NCBI RefSeq assembly: GCF_001189915.1
Contig: NZ_LFLS01000035.1
Span: 1-64,000 of the forward strand
Reading direction: 5' to 3'
Length of the DNA stretch: 64,000 nucleotides
Source of the DNA: Herbaspirillum autotrophicum
GTDB lineage: Bacteria > Pseudomonadota > Gammaproteobacteria > Burkholderiales > Burkholderiaceae_D
Shown here: piece after piece, positions 1 to 10,396 of the stretch
Layout of the letters: the number at the start of each line of letters is the position of its first letter
Numbering within the stretch: the first letter of the stretch is position 1
The notes under the pieces: model-generated
What the model was told of the DNA's origin: nothing
Databases searched by the model: none
What the model saw: only the letters and a program-made list of their open reading frames with translations
Position numbers and translations under genes: made by a program

Positions 1-37
1 CGCACTGCCCTTGGGCTGTTTCGATTGGGAGGAAATG

Positions 38-346
38 ATGGGAACCAGAGAAGGCCGGCGCGTACCGACCAAGGAAGCTGCGGCGATTCTCGGTATTGAT
101 GAACACCTGATGAGTCGTCTCGATGCTGAAGGTCGCTGGATCAAGCGCTACAAACTGACTCGTAAGACTCATGTCTACGATGTTGAATCACTCTATAACT
201 ATCTCGAATCATGCCAATCGAAACCTTTACAAAAGCCGGTCGTAAGCGCCTCCGCTGGACGTTCAACCGCATCATTTCAGGGCAGCGTGTCCGCCAAACA
301 AAAATTCTCCCTGCGGGAATTTCTACCGCAGAAGCGGATAGCCTAG
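38..346 (+). CDS. AlpA/excisionase-like helix-turn-helix protein
   Basis: The protein has about 102 residues. Residues about 8-50 look like a MerR/AlpA-type helix-turn-helix (VPTKEAAAILGI, then a short wing and VYDVESLYNYLES), the usual form of excisionases and small DNA-binding proteins next to integrases. I chose ATG 38 because GGGAGG at 27-32 lies 5 bases upstream. The frame is open to the window edge, so a more upstream start cannot be excluded. The last 45 or so residues overlap the integrase gene in another frame and have no recognisable fold. Its likely job is control of excision or of integrase expression (inference from position). It could equally be the element's regulator. Confidence 0.6.
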   Translation: MGTREGRRVPTKEAAAILGIDEHLMSRLDAEGRWIKRYKLTRKTHVYDVESLYNYLESCQSKPLQKPVVSASAGRSTASFQGSVSAKQKFSLREFLPQKRIA

Positions 347-1209
347 CTCGCAGCTGGGAGGCAGAGATATACGCTCTGGCTACCGGCCAACGGAAGGAGG
401 TAGTGACGATCGGCGAATGTGTGAAATTGCATGTCGCTGATAAGTGCGCCGAATGGAAAGATGCCTCAGCCAGAATCGGGATTTTAGAAAAGTGGGCGCC
501 TGAATACAAAGACCAGGATGCGACGGACTTACACGAATGGTCGAAGCAGCTAGTTGGCTACATGCGCGCAAAAAAAACGCACGATGGCAAGCCGAAGCGA
601 TCACTCGCGGATAGTTCGATCAGAAATGTATTGGCGTATCTGCGGGCGGCAATCAAGTACGCCTTCAAGGTCGGGAAAATCGCCGAGGATAAAACTGCTC
701 GAATGGCAATGCCTACTGTCAGCAATGAACGCCACCATTATCCTGACCGGAGGGAAATGCTGAGAATCGCAATGAAATGCCGAAATCGCCAGGTCAGAGC
801 CGCAATCCGGATAGCTTTCTATTCTGGCATGCGGAAGGCCGAAATCTTGCGCGCAAAGCGAACCAAGAAAGGATTCTTGCTGGAGGATACGAAGAATGGC
901 GAACGGAGAATCATACCGATCCACCCGCGTATCGCTGTGCTGGCCCGTAAAATTAGATTCACGATTGATGAGGAAAAAGTGTCTGATCAATGGGACATTG
1001 CCCGCGAACTCGCTGGATATCCAGAGACTCGGTTCCATGATCTACGGCATGGGGCAGCATCAGAAATGATCAACTCCGGCGTTGACCTATATACGGTGGG
1101 CGCAGTTCTCGGCCATATGTCCCCGGCGTCAACAAGGCGCTACAGCCATTTAGTGACCGATAAGCTCGCCGAAGCAGTAGGAAAAATCGGAGGGAAAAAG
1201 CGGAAATAG
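211..1209 (+). CDS. Tyrosine recombinase / phage-type integrase
   Basis: This 332-residue site-specific recombinase cuts and joins DNA through a 3'-phosphotyrosine. Residues about 8-58 are a small Arm-type DNA-binding region, about 65-160 the core-binding SAM-like domain, and 175-332 the catalytic domain. The full catalytic set is visible: Arg208 (SGMRKAE), Lys228 (DTKNGERR), His276 and Arg279 (FHDLRH), His302 (LGHMS) and Tyr311 (RRYSHL). It should therefore be active. No clear ribosome site precedes ATG 211, which lies inside the upstream HTH gene, so translation may be coupled. The gene reads towards the tRNA-derived attachment site 120 bases downstream. Base composition is visibly richer in A+T than the rest of the window, in line with acquired DNA. 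Confidence 0.92.
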   Translation: MPIETFTKAGRKRLRWTFNRIISGQRVRQTKILPAGISTAEADSLARSWEAEIYALATGQRKEVVTIGECVKLHVADKCAEWKDASARIGILEKWAPEYKDQDATDLHEWSKQLVGYMRAKKTHDGKPKRSLADSSIRNVLAYLRAAIKYAFKVGKIAEDKTARMAMPTVSNERHHYPDRREMLRIAMKCRNRQVRAAIRIAFYSGMRKAEILRAKRTKKGFLLEDTKNGERRIIPIHPRIAVLARKIRFTIDEEKVSDQWDIARELAGYPETRFHDLRHGAASEMINSGVDLYTVGAVLGHMSPASTRRYSHLVTDKLAEAVGKIGGKKRK

Positions 1210-1332
1210 CGTGTGCATTTTTCTGCCATTTCATTGAATTTCACTGTATTTATTCACAGTATTAAAGTAACGTAAGTCATTGATTTTCTACTGCAATGGC
1301 GTAGATATGCTGTGTTTACAAACAGCTAAATG

Positions 1333-1380
1333 GGACTCTTAATCCGTAGGTCGAGTGTTCGAGCCACTCACGCCCCACCA
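1333..1380 (+). other. Attachment site: 3' half of tRNA-Lys(CTT)
   Basis: The segment reads as the anticodon loop (CTCTTAA, anticodon CTT), variable loop, T-arm (GAGTG/CACTC) and acceptor 3' strand with CCA of a lysine tRNA. The 5' half is missing: no GGGGCGT acceptor strand lies upstream. The outer two pairs of the anticodon stem are broken, so homology starts at about 1333. This is what remains at the far end when an integrase recombines into the 3' part of a tRNA gene. The intact tRNA gene is expected at the other end of the element, left of the window. I infer it is not a functional tRNA. Confidence 0.8.
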
Positions 1381-1390
1381 AGCATTCGAA

Positions 1391-1420
1391 GGGATTCCAA
1401 GCAATTGGAATCCCTTTTCT
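1391..1420 (+). terminator. Rho-independent terminator of the former tRNA gene
   Basis: A perfect 10-bp stem (GGGATTCCAA, 1391-1400, and its complement 1405-1414) with a GCAA tetraloop is followed by TTTTCTGTTT. It sits 10 bases after the CCA of the tRNA fragment, so it is probably the original tRNA terminator. It would now end transcripts leaving the integrase. Confidence 0.85.
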
Positions 1421-1508
1421 GTTTAGCGCTGCATATTTGTGTACCTGCTCTTCTGCCCGATTGCCCTCTACTCTGCTGTACGTTTTATCGCTACGGTAAA
1501 ATCCCGCC

Positions 1509-1973
1509 ATGACAGAAATCCACCACGCCCGATTCCCCCAAGACCTCGAAACGGTCAAAGATATTTTCCGTGAATACGTCGGCAGCGCCACCGTCAGTCT
1601 TGAATTTCAGGATTACGAAGCGGAGTTTGCCGCGCTGCCGGGCAAATATGCCGCACCACAGGGCCGTTTGTTGCTGGCCTGGCGCGGTGAACGCCTGGTT
1701 GGCTGTGCCGCCTTGCGTCAGGTTGACGCGACTACCTGCGAAATGAAACGGGTGTATGTGCGGCCGGAAGCGCGGGGTGAACAGCTTGGCCGGCGGCTGG
1801 TCGAGCGGATTCTCGATGAAGCACGCGCGGCTGGCTACGCACGCATATGCCTCGATGTGTTGCCGGAGTTCACGGCGGCGCAACAGATTTATGCTGCGCT
1901 TGGTTTTACCGATGCCCCGCCGGTCACGTTCAATCCGGTGCCCGGCACCAGATTTCTTGCTCTGGATTTATAG
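1509..1973 (+). CDS. GNAT-family N-acetyltransferase
   Basis: The 154-residue protein has the length and layout of a single GNAT domain, which moves an acetyl group from acetyl-CoA to an amine. The acetyl-CoA pyrophosphate loop is seen as RPEARGEQLGRRL around residues 87-99. It follows the beta-4 strand (CEMKRVYV) and precedes the beta-5/alpha-4 segment (YARICLDVLPEFTAAQQIYAALGF), which is typical of the family. The substrate cannot be read from sequence. It is the first chromosomal gene beyond the integrated element and stands alone, ending 4 bases before the convergent LysR gene. Confidence 0.85.
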   Translation: MTEIHHARFPQDLETVKDIFREYVGSATVSLEFQDYEAEFAALPGKYAAPQGRLLLAWRGERLVGCAALRQVDATTCEMKRVYVRPEARGEQLGRRLVERILDEARAAGYARICLDVLPEFTAAQQIYAALGFTDAPPVTFNPVPGTRFLALDL

Positions 1974-1977
1974 GCAC

Positions 1978-2886
1978 TCAATTCTTGCCGCCGAGGCCCC
2001 CGAAGCCGGGACAACTGAGGGCCGCCCGTGTCAATGCCGTCACCATGCCCGGCCGCTCGGTCCGGGTATTCGTCAGTAAAATGATTTCTCTGTCGTACTG
2101 CCCCGGTGATGCCGATGCGGATGCCGCTATCGGCGTGATCCGGCAATCCGGCGCCAGACGTTTGAGTCCATGCCAGTCCGGCACCAGACTGACGCCGACG
2201 CCATCAGCTACCAGCATGGCAATCGCCTCCAACGCGTCGAGATCAAACAGTGTCGCCGGTTGCAAGCCGTTCTCCTCGAGATACTTGACGGCGTGGCGGC
2301 CACCCCAGGCATGCGGGTCGTAGCGGATATACGGTTGCTGCCGCAATACGGTGGTGATGCTGTCGCGGGTCTTTTGCTTTGACAACAACACCAAGCGCTC
2401 CTTGCGCAAGGACACGGCGCGCATCATCTTCGGCAGTTCGAACGGTGGCGCCACCAGGATGGCGACATCCAGTTCGCCGTCGTGCAGCGATTGATACAGT
2501 GCCCGCGAGGTGCCGGGCAAGATCGCCGGTTTGATGCCGGGTGCCTGTTGCGTCAATGCCAGCAAGGCTGCCGGCATCAGTCCGGTCAACACCGTGGAAA
2601 TGGCGCCGATGCGCAAGGTGCCGGTGAGTCTGGCCGGATCGGCGTCACCCGCCAGCAAGCCCACCTCGCGCACGATCTGTCGCGCCCGCGGCAATAATCC
2701 AAGACAGGCATCACTGGCCTTGGCGGCATGGCCGACACGTGACAGCAAGGCAAAACCGAAATGGCGCTCCAGTGCCTGAATGCGCTGACTGACGGCGGCG
2801 GCGGTCAAACCTTCGGTGCGCGCGGCGTCGGCAATCGAACCGCAATCAACAACGGCAATCAGGCTTTTCAGGTAGCGGGTATCCAT
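1978..2886 (-). CDS. LysR-family transcriptional regulator
   Basis: At 302 residues it has the usual LysR length. The N-terminal winged helix-turn-helix covers residues about 1-60 (MDTRYLKSLIAVVDCGSIADAARTEG, AVSQRIQALERHFG). The rest is the two-lobed effector domain, including GTLRIGAISTV and a stretch like DGVGVSLVPDW. It is divergent from the VOC gene starting at 3002, with about 115 bases between them, so by the usual LysR arrangement that gene is its likely target (inference). The ligand is unknown. The C-terminus ends in a Gly-rich tail (GFGGLGGKN) that is probably disordered. Confidence 0.9.
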   Translation of the reverse strand: MDTRYLKSLIAVVDCGSIADAARTEGLTAAAVSQRIQALERHFGFALLSRVGHAAKASDACLGLLPRARQIVREVGLLAGDADPARLTGTLRIGAISTVLTGLMPAALLALTQQAPGIKPAILPGTSRALYQSLHDGELDVAILVAPPFELPKMMRAVSLRKERLVLLSKQKTRDSITTVLRQQPYIRYDPHAWGGRHAVKYLEENGLQPATLFDLDALEAIAMLVADGVGVSLVPDWHGLKRLAPDCRITPIAASASASPGQYDREIILLTNTRTERPGMVTALTRAALSCPGFGGLGGKN

Positions 2887-3001
2887 AAATAATTCTTTTG
2901 GATGCGATAAAAATTACATGCTATCTCTTTCGCATCAAAAACGCTACGCTGACGGCAATATACAAAACCTCAATCCGCCCATCATTTTTTTGGAGCCTGT
3001 C

Positions 3002-3415
3002 TTGCAATCCATTTTCCATCTGGCGTATCACGTTCTCGATCTGGATCAGTCACGCCACTTCTACGGCCAGTTGCTGGGCTGCAAAGAAGGTCGCAGCACC
3101 GAGACCTGGGTCGACTTTGACTTTTTCGGGCATCAGATTTCGCTGCATCTGGGACAGCCGTTTGCCGTGACCAATACTGGCAAGGTCGGCGAGCACTGGG
3201 TACCGATGCCGCATCTGGGCATCATTCTGGCGATGCCGGACTGGCAGGCGCTGGCGCAGCGTCTGCGCGAAGCCAGGATTGCTTTTGTGCTCGATCCGAG
3301 CATTCGTTTTGCCGGCGAGCCTGGTGAACAGGCCACCATGTTTTTCCTTGATCCCTCCGGCAATCCGATTGAAGTCAAAGGCTTTGCCGATCTGAACAGC
3401 GTCTACGCCAGCTGA
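3002..3415 (+). CDS. VOC-family (glyoxalase/extradiol-type) protein
   Basis: A single vicinal-oxygen-chelate domain of 137 residues. The start is TTG 3002, because GGAG at 2992-2995 sits 6 bases upstream; the further upstream ATG at 2918 has no ribosome site and would add residues unlike the family. The fold signature is clear: HLAYHVLDLDQSRHFYGQLLG at the N-terminus and FFLDPSGNPIEVKGF at the C-terminus, supplying candidate metal-binding His and Glu. Members are lyases, isomerases or dioxygenases that bind a divalent metal. The substrate is not evident. It is divergent from a LysR gene that probably controls it. Confidence 0.8.
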   Translation: MQSIFHLAYHVLDLDQSRHFYGQLLGCKEGRSTETWVDFDFFGHQISLHLGQPFAVTNTGKVGEHWVPMPHLGIILAMPDWQALAQRLREARIAFVLDPSIRFAGEPGEQATMFFLDPSGNPIEVKGFADLNSVYAS

Positions 3416-3565
3416 ATTATTCCAGCCGGCAAGGCAGCAAGTATTGCCGAATGCCGGTTGCATGCAGCCGGCACGACGCCATGAGCACGCCCGCAGAGGA
3501 AGCCATGTCATTCCATATAATACCGACCGGTATCTGGCTCCGCGCCGGCCGGCAGGGAGACCAGC

Positions 3566-4528
3566 ATGTCCGACAAACGCGCCAACATTCCGCTGACCGA
3601 TGTCATGTTGCGGCGACTGAAACTCAAACCGCTGCTGATTTTTGACCGGGTACTCAGCTCGTCATCGATTGCCGGTGCGGCACGCGAACTGAATCTGACC
3701 CAGCCGGCGGTAACCAAAGCCATTCAGGAACTGGAAGCGGATCTCGACGTGGCGCTGTTCGAACGCACCAATCGCGGCGTAACGCCAACCTGCTATGGCA
3801 ACCTGTTGGGCACGCGGGTCAAAACGGTGATCGCCGAACTGCGTTACCTGACCGATGAGCTCAACACGTTCCGCACCGGCGACAGCGGTCACGTCATCAT
3901 CGGCACCGGCATTTCAGCATCGGCCCGGCTGCTGCCGCAAGCGATAACCAAACTCAAGCAACAGCGACCGGGGGTGCTGGTCACCGTGCGCGATGGCCCG
4001 ACCGATCAATTGTTTCCGGCACTGTCCACCGGCGAAATCGATATCGTGGTCGGTCGCCTGCCCGAACGCGATCTGCCATTGGCGCGCATGTATGCGTTTC
4101 AGCATGAAGTGCTGTATCGGGAAGCCTTGTGCGCCGTCACCGGCTGCAAGCATCCGCTGGCCCCACGCCACGACATCGAATTGCGTGATCTGCTCGACTG
4201 GCCCTGGATCTTCCCGTTGCAGGCATCGCCGGCGCGCCTGACGGCAGAACATTTGTTTCTCGATGCCGGTCTCAGCTTACCGGTCAACGTGGTCGAATCG
4301 CTGTCGCTGCTGACCAACATCGGCCTGATGCAAAAAACGCCATCGATCTCATTGATGCCACGCGCGGTGGCCGAACATTTTTCCGAACTCGGTCTGCTGT
4401 CGATCCTGAAGCTGGGCGATCTCGGCGATTTCGGTGATATCGGTTATTCGATTCGTGCCGACCGCGCGCCGACACCGGCGGCAAAAGTGTTCATCGCCTG
4501 TCTCAAAGAAGCTGCTGCCGAATACTGA
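3566..4528 (+). CDS. LysR-family regulator, candidate regulator of the nba-type operon
   Basis: The 320-residue protein carries a LysR winged helix-turn-helix at about residues 20-80 (LLIFDRVLSSSSIAGAARELNLTQPAVTKAIQELE) and an effector domain (GHVIIGTGISAS, EIDIVVGRLPE). The extended N-terminus before the HTH and the sequence style resemble the GbpR/PcaQ branch, which controls aromatic-acid operons. It is the nearest regulator upstream of the 3-hydroxyanthranilate operon, in the same direction and about 300 bases away. I infer that it controls that operon, with a pathway intermediate as ligand. A role elsewhere is possible, since LysR genes more often sit divergent from their targets. Confidence 0.88.
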   Translation: MSDKRANIPLTDVMLRRLKLKPLLIFDRVLSSSSIAGAARELNLTQPAVTKAIQELEADLDVALFERTNRGVTPTCYGNLLGTRVKTVIAELRYLTDELNTFRTGDSGHVIIGTGISASARLLPQAITKLKQQRPGVLVTVRDGPTDQLFPALSTGEIDIVVGRLPERDLPLARMYAFQHEVLYREALCAVTGCKHPLAPRHDIELRDLLDWPWIFPLQASPARLTAEHLFLDAGLSLPVNVVESLSLLTNIGLMQKTPSISLMPRAVAEHFSELGLLSILKLGDLGDFGDIGYSIRADRAPTPAAKVFIACLKEAAAEY

Positions 4529-4831
4529 CCATCATCAGACAGCGTGACATTTCATGTTTACCCGTTACCGGCAGGCGCCGTCTTTCTGCGGCGCCCTCTT
4601 CAACTTCGACAGCAGGCCGAAAAGCGCTTTCCGACAAGGCTTTTCTGCGCTCTCCGCAGGTCGCATGTCGTTGCGAATCGCCATAAATAAGCGGCATGTC
4701 AGCGTCCATTTTTTTCATTATGTTTCATATCAGGCAGTTCTTATACTAGCCCTGCAAAGTGATCTGACATGGCCGCCAGCGGCGCTGTCATCCACACCAC
4801 TTCAGGACCAGTTCAATCAGGAGACATGCTT
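4529..4831 (+). promoter_or_regulatory. Leader/promoter region of the nba-type operon
   Basis: This roughly 300-base gap holds no convincing gene. An A+T-rich stretch at about 4709-4747 contains a good -10 hexamer TATACT at 4742-4747. No -35 match at normal spacing is strong, as is common for LysR-activated promoters. TTTCATTATGTTTCATATCAGG at 4713 onward offers T-N11-A half-sites. The region before 4700 shows nothing I can name. Confidence 0.35.
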
Positions 4832-6301
4832 GTGAGTTCCACCCATCCAAAGCAATTGCAGCACTTCATCAACGGCGAGTTCCTTGCTACCCAAAAGACC
4901 TTTCGCAATATCTCGCCGGTGAATGGCCAGGTGATCAGTGATGTGTGCGAAGCCGATGCCGCCACCGTCGATGCGGCAGTCAAAGCTGCTCAGGCTGCCC
5001 TCAAGGGACCGTGGGGTCGTATGGGTGTACAGGAACGCGCGGCGCTGCTGCATAAAGTTGCCGACGGCATTCAGGCGCGCTTTGAAGAATTCGTTGCCGC
5101 TGAAGTGGCTGACACAGGGCGTCCGGTGCATCAGGCGCGCACGCTGGATGTGGCGCGCGGCATCGCCAACTTCCGCACCTTTGCCGACCTGATCAAGACT
5201 GCCGGCACCGAAGTATTTCAAAGCGAAAGCGCCGACGGCCTCGGCGCTCTCAACTACACCATCCGTAAACCGCTCGGCGTGGTCGGCATCATTTCGCCGT
5301 GGAACCTGCCGCTGCTGCTGTTCACCTGGAAAGTGGCACCAGCGCTGGCCTGTGGCAATGCGGTCGTGACCAAGCCCTCGGAAGAGTCGCCATCGTCAGC
5401 GACCTTGCTGGCGGAAGTGATGCGCGACGCCGGCGTCCCACCCGGCGTATTCAATCTGATCCACGGCTTCGGCGGCAACTCGGCCGGTGAATTCCTGACC
5501 GCCCATGCCGATGTCGATGCCATCACTTTTACCGGCGAATCGAAAACCGGCAGCACCATCATGAAGGCGGTGGCCGACGACATGAAGGAAGTGTCTTTCG
5601 AGCTGGGCGGCAAGAATGCTGCCGTGGTCTTTGCCGATGCCGATTTCGATGCCGCTATCGATGGCGTCATGCGCTCCTCCTTCACCAATTCCGGCCAGGT
5701 GTGTTTGTGCTCGGAACGCGTGTATGTCGAGCGCCCCATTTTTGATCGGTTTGTCGCCGCCATGAAACAGCGCACCGATGCCTTGCAGGTCGGCTATCCC
5801 GGCGACGACGGCGTCGATATGGGGCCGCTGATTTCGCATGGCCACCGCGACAAAGTATTGTCGTACTACCGGTTGGCGGTTGAAGAAGGCGCCACCGTGG
5901 TGGCCGGCGGTGGCACGCCCCGCTTCGGCGATGAACGCGACGACGGCGCTTACGTACAGCCGACCATCTGGACCGGTCTGCCGGACAGCGCGCGTTGCGT
6001 AACGGAAGAAATCTTTGGCCCGGTCTGCCATATCGCGCCATTCGACAGCGAAGAAGAAGTGATTGCCCGCGTCAATGACAGCGACTACGGCCTGGCCTGC
6101 GCGCTCTGGACCACCAACCTGAAACGGGCACACCGGGTGGCGCCGCAAATCGAAGCCGGACTGGTATGGGTCAATACCTGGTTCCTGCGCGACTTGCGCA
6201 CACCGTTCGGCGGTGTCAAGCAATCCGGACTGGGACGTGAAGGCGGTCGCTATTCGCTGGAGTTCTATTCGGAAGTCACCAACATCTGTATCAAGCTGTG
6301 A
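4832..6301 (+). CDS. nbaE: 2-aminomuconate/2-hydroxymuconate 6-semialdehyde dehydrogenase
   Basis: The 489-residue NAD-dependent aldehyde dehydrogenase should oxidise 2-aminomuconate 6-semialdehyde to 2-aminomuconate. Catalytic residues are visible: Asn158 (SPWNLP), Glu257 (SFELGGKN) and Cys291 (NSGQVC). The ending FGGVKQSGLGREGG...YSEVTNICIKL is characteristic of the 2-hydroxymuconic/aminomuconic semialdehyde group. GTG 4832 is preferred because AGGAG at 4819-4823 lies 8 bases upstream; ATG 4826 is too close to it. First gene of a seven-gene catabolic run, with coding gaps near zero. The symbol follows the Pseudomonas fluorescens KU-7 2-nitrobenzoate cluster, by equivalent order. Preference for the amino- over the hydroxy-semialdehyde is inferred from the neighbouring HAO and ACMSD genes. 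Confidence 0.88.
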   Translation: MSSTHPKQLQHFINGEFLATQKTFRNISPVNGQVISDVCEADAATVDAAVKAAQAALKGPWGRMGVQERAALLHKVADGIQARFEEFVAAEVADTGRPVHQARTLDVARGIANFRTFADLIKTAGTEVFQSESADGLGALNYTIRKPLGVVGIISPWNLPLLLFTWKVAPALACGNAVVTKPSEESPSSATLLAEVMRDAGVPPGVFNLIHGFGGNSAGEFLTAHADVDAITFTGESKTGSTIMKAVADDMKEVSFELGGKNAAVVFADADFDAAIDGVMRSSFTNSGQVCLCSERVYVERPIFDRFVAAMKQRTDALQVGYPGDDGVDMGPLISHGHRDKVLSYYRLAVEEGATVVAGGGTPRFGDERDDGAYVQPTIWTGLPDSARCVTEEIFGPVCHIAPFDSEEEVIARVNDSDYGLACALWTTNLKRAHRVAPQIEAGLVWVNTWFLRDLRTPFGGVKQSGLGREGGRYSLEFYSEVTNICIKL

Positions 6302-6309
6302 GCCGGATC

Positions 6310-6708
6310 ATGACCAACAACGAGCGCATCTGCATTCAGTCCGACGCCATTCCGGCGCCGCGCTTTCGCTACAGCCCGTGCGTGCAAATCGGCCCGGTGG
6401 TGCAAGTGTCCGGCATGGTGGCGCTGGACCCGGCCAACGGTCAATTGGTCAGCGGCGGTCCCGGTGCCGAGACCGCCTGCATCCTGGCCAATCTGCAGCG
6501 CGCCTTGCCTGACTATGACGTCACGCTCGAAGACTTGCTGATCGCCCGCATCTTCACCACCCGCTTTGACGCCTTCGCCGACATCAATGCCGCGTGGGAA
6601 GCCGTGTTTACCGCTGACCTGGTACCGCCGGCACGCACCACCGTCGGCGTCAGCGCCCTGCCGCTCGGTGCCAGCGTCGAAATCGAATTCTCGTTCATTC
6701 AATCCTGA
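6310..6708 (+). CDS. RidA (YjgF/YER057c/UK114) family protein
   Basis: A 132-residue RidA-fold protein. Family members are trimers that hydrolyse reactive imines/enamines to the keto acid and ammonia. The C-terminal signature PARTTVGVSALPLGASVEIEF includes the substrate-binding Arg. It lies directly after the semialdehyde dehydrogenase. ATG 6310 is used; a GTG at 6298 overlapping the previous stop is an alternative, and neither has a strong ribosome site. It is quite different from the 2-aminomuconate deaminase-like RidA protein at 8307, so the operon encodes two RidA proteins. It may speed tautomer/imine hydrolysis in the same pathway or protect enzymes from enamine damage (inference). Confidence 0.8.
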   Translation: MTNNERICIQSDAIPAPRFRYSPCVQIGPVVQVSGMVALDPANGQLVSGGPGAETACILANLQRALPDYDVTLEDLLIARIFTTRFDAFADINAAWEAVFTADLVPPARTTVGVSALPLGASVEIEFSFIQS

Positions 6709-6718
6709 GGCCGTCATC

Positions 6719-7501
6719 ATGAATAATTTCATCGAACAAGCTGCCGACCGTCTGTGGCAAGCGCACAGCAGCAGCCAGCCATGCGCTCCGGTGCGCGATC
6801 TGATCGGCGCCAGCGATGTCGCGGCGGCGTATGCCGTGCAACAAATCAATACCGAACGCTGGATCAATCAGGGCCGGCGTCTGGTCGGCCGCAAGATCGG
6901 GTTGACCTCGAAGGCGGTCCAAAAACAATTGGGCGTCGATCAGCCTGACTTCGGCATGCTGTTTGCCGACATGTGCGTGGCCGATGGCGAAGCCATCGAT
7001 ATCAGCCGCATCATTCAACCCAAGATCGAAGCGGAAATTGCACTGGTCATCGAACGTCCGCTGACATATGCCAACCATACCGTGGCCGACATCATCAATG
7101 CCACCGCCTATGCCTTGCCGGCGCTGGAAATCGTCGGCAGCCGCGTCGCCAACTGGGATATCCGGCTGACCGACACCATCGCCGACAACGCATCCAGCGG
7201 CCTGTTCGTGCTCGGCTCGCGTCCGGTCCGACTGGATGCCTTCGACATCGTCAATTGCGGCATGTTGATGGAGCGCCGCGGCGATCAGGTATCGATCGGC
7301 GCCGGTGCCGCTTGCCTCGGCAATCCATTGCACGCGGCAGTCTGGCTGGCCGATGTCATGGCCAGCGTCGGCAATCCGCTGCAGGCCGGCGACATCATCA
7401 TGACCGGTGCGCTGGGACCGATGGTGGTGGCTGCTGCCGGTGATGTATTCGAAGCCCGTATCGAAGGCCTGGGTCAGGTCAGCGCCTCGTTCGGCGTCTG
7501 A
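6719..7501 (+). CDS. nbaH: 2-oxopent-4-enoate (2-hydroxypenta-2,4-dienoate) hydratase
   Basis: The 260-residue enzyme belongs to the MhpD/DmpE branch of the fumarylacetoacetase fold. It hydrates 2-hydroxypenta-2,4-dienoate to 4-hydroxy-2-oxovalerate in meta-cleavage pathways. Visible family features are RRLVGRKIGLTSKAVQKQLGVDQPDFG near the N-terminus and the metal-binding acids in PKIEAEIALVIE. The ending GDIIMTGALGPMVVAAAGD is also typical. ATG 6719 follows the RidA stop by 10 bases. The paired decarboxylase is the next gene; in this family the two enzymes are homologous and form a complex. The following aldolase and acetaldehyde dehydrogenase (nbaI/nbaJ or dmpG/dmpF type) are absent from this window. 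Confidence 0.88.
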   Translation: MNNFIEQAADRLWQAHSSSQPCAPVRDLIGASDVAAAYAVQQINTERWINQGRRLVGRKIGLTSKAVQKQLGVDQPDFGMLFADMCVADGEAIDISRIIQPKIEAEIALVIERPLTYANHTVADIINATAYALPALEIVGSRVANWDIRLTDTIADNASSGLFVLGSRPVRLDAFDIVNCGMLMERRGDQVSIGAGAACLGNPLHAAVWLADVMASVGNPLQAGDIIMTGALGPMVVAAAGDVFEARIEGLGQVSASFGV

Positions 7502-7521
7502 GCACAAAGGAAAACAGAATC

Positions 7522-8306
7522 ATGACATCAATCAATCTGCAGCAACTGGCGGGTACGCTCGACGCCGCTGCTGCCAACCACACCGAAATCGATCCGCTGA
7601 CGCCGCAACATGCGTTCTCGCTGGAGCAGGCCTATGCAATTCAGCGCGCCTCGATTGCCTTGCGCCATCAACGCGGCGAACGACCAGTCGGTATCAAGCT
7701 TGGCTTCACCAGTCGCGCCAAGATGATCCAGATGAATGTCGACAGCCTGATCTGGGGCTTGTTGACCGATAGCATGCTGCGCGAAGAAAGCAGCGTGATC
7801 GATCTGGGTGATTTCATTCATCCGCGCGTGGAACCGGAAATCTGTTTTCTGACCAGCCGTGTCATTGATCGCCCGCTCAGCATGCTGGAAGCCGGCAACT
7901 ATCTGGCGGCAGTGGCACCGGCCATGGAAATCATCGATTCCCGTTATCGCAATTTCAAATTCACGCTGGAAGACGTGGTTGCCGACAATTGCTCTTCTGC
8001 CGCTCTGGTGGTCGGCGCGTTTTCCGAGCAACCGGAAGACCTGCGCAATCTGATCAATCGCGGCGTCGCCATGCGCTACAACGGCCACGCGGTGCAACTC
8101 GGCAGCACCGGCGCCATTCTCGGCAATCCCTTGCGCAGCATCGTGCAAGCCTCGCAATTGCTGACCCGTGCCGAAATGGTATTGCCGGCCGGCTCACTGA
8201 TCATGGCGGGTGCAGCCACCGCAGCCGAAGGGTTGCGTCCCGGTTTGCATGTCAGTACCGATATCGGCGGTCTGGGCCGGGTCGAATTTTTCACCGGAGC
8301 GGCAGC

Positions 8307-8310
<4 letters not shown>
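7522..8310 (+). CDS. nbaG: 4-oxalocrotonate decarboxylase (2-oxo-3-hexenedioate decarboxylase)
   Basis: The 262-residue protein is a homologue of the preceding hydratase and fits the DmpH/XylI group, which removes CO2 from 2-oxo-3-hexenedioate. Family segments are [26 protein letters not shown], the metal-binding acids in [14 protein letters not shown], and [18 protein letters not shown] at the end. ATG 7522 has AAAGGA about 8 bases upstream. Its stop overlaps the start of the next gene (ATGA), implying translational coupling. Together with 2-aminomuconate deaminase it completes the conversion of 2-aminomuconate to 2-hydroxypentadienoate. Confidence 0.88.
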
Positions 8311-10343
<2,033 letters not shown>

Positions 10344-10396
10344 GCCGTCACGGCATATGTTTCAGCAACACCAATAATATTCATCAGGAGACTTTC

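Noticed and set aside
1316..1380. Complete tRNA gene
   Set aside because: Only the anticodon loop to CCA is present; the 5' acceptor strand and D-arm are absent and the outer anticodon stem is mismatched.
2918..3001. Upstream ATG as start of the VOC gene
   Set aside because: No ribosome site; the added 28 residues do not belong to the fold, and TTG 3002 has a well-placed GGAG.
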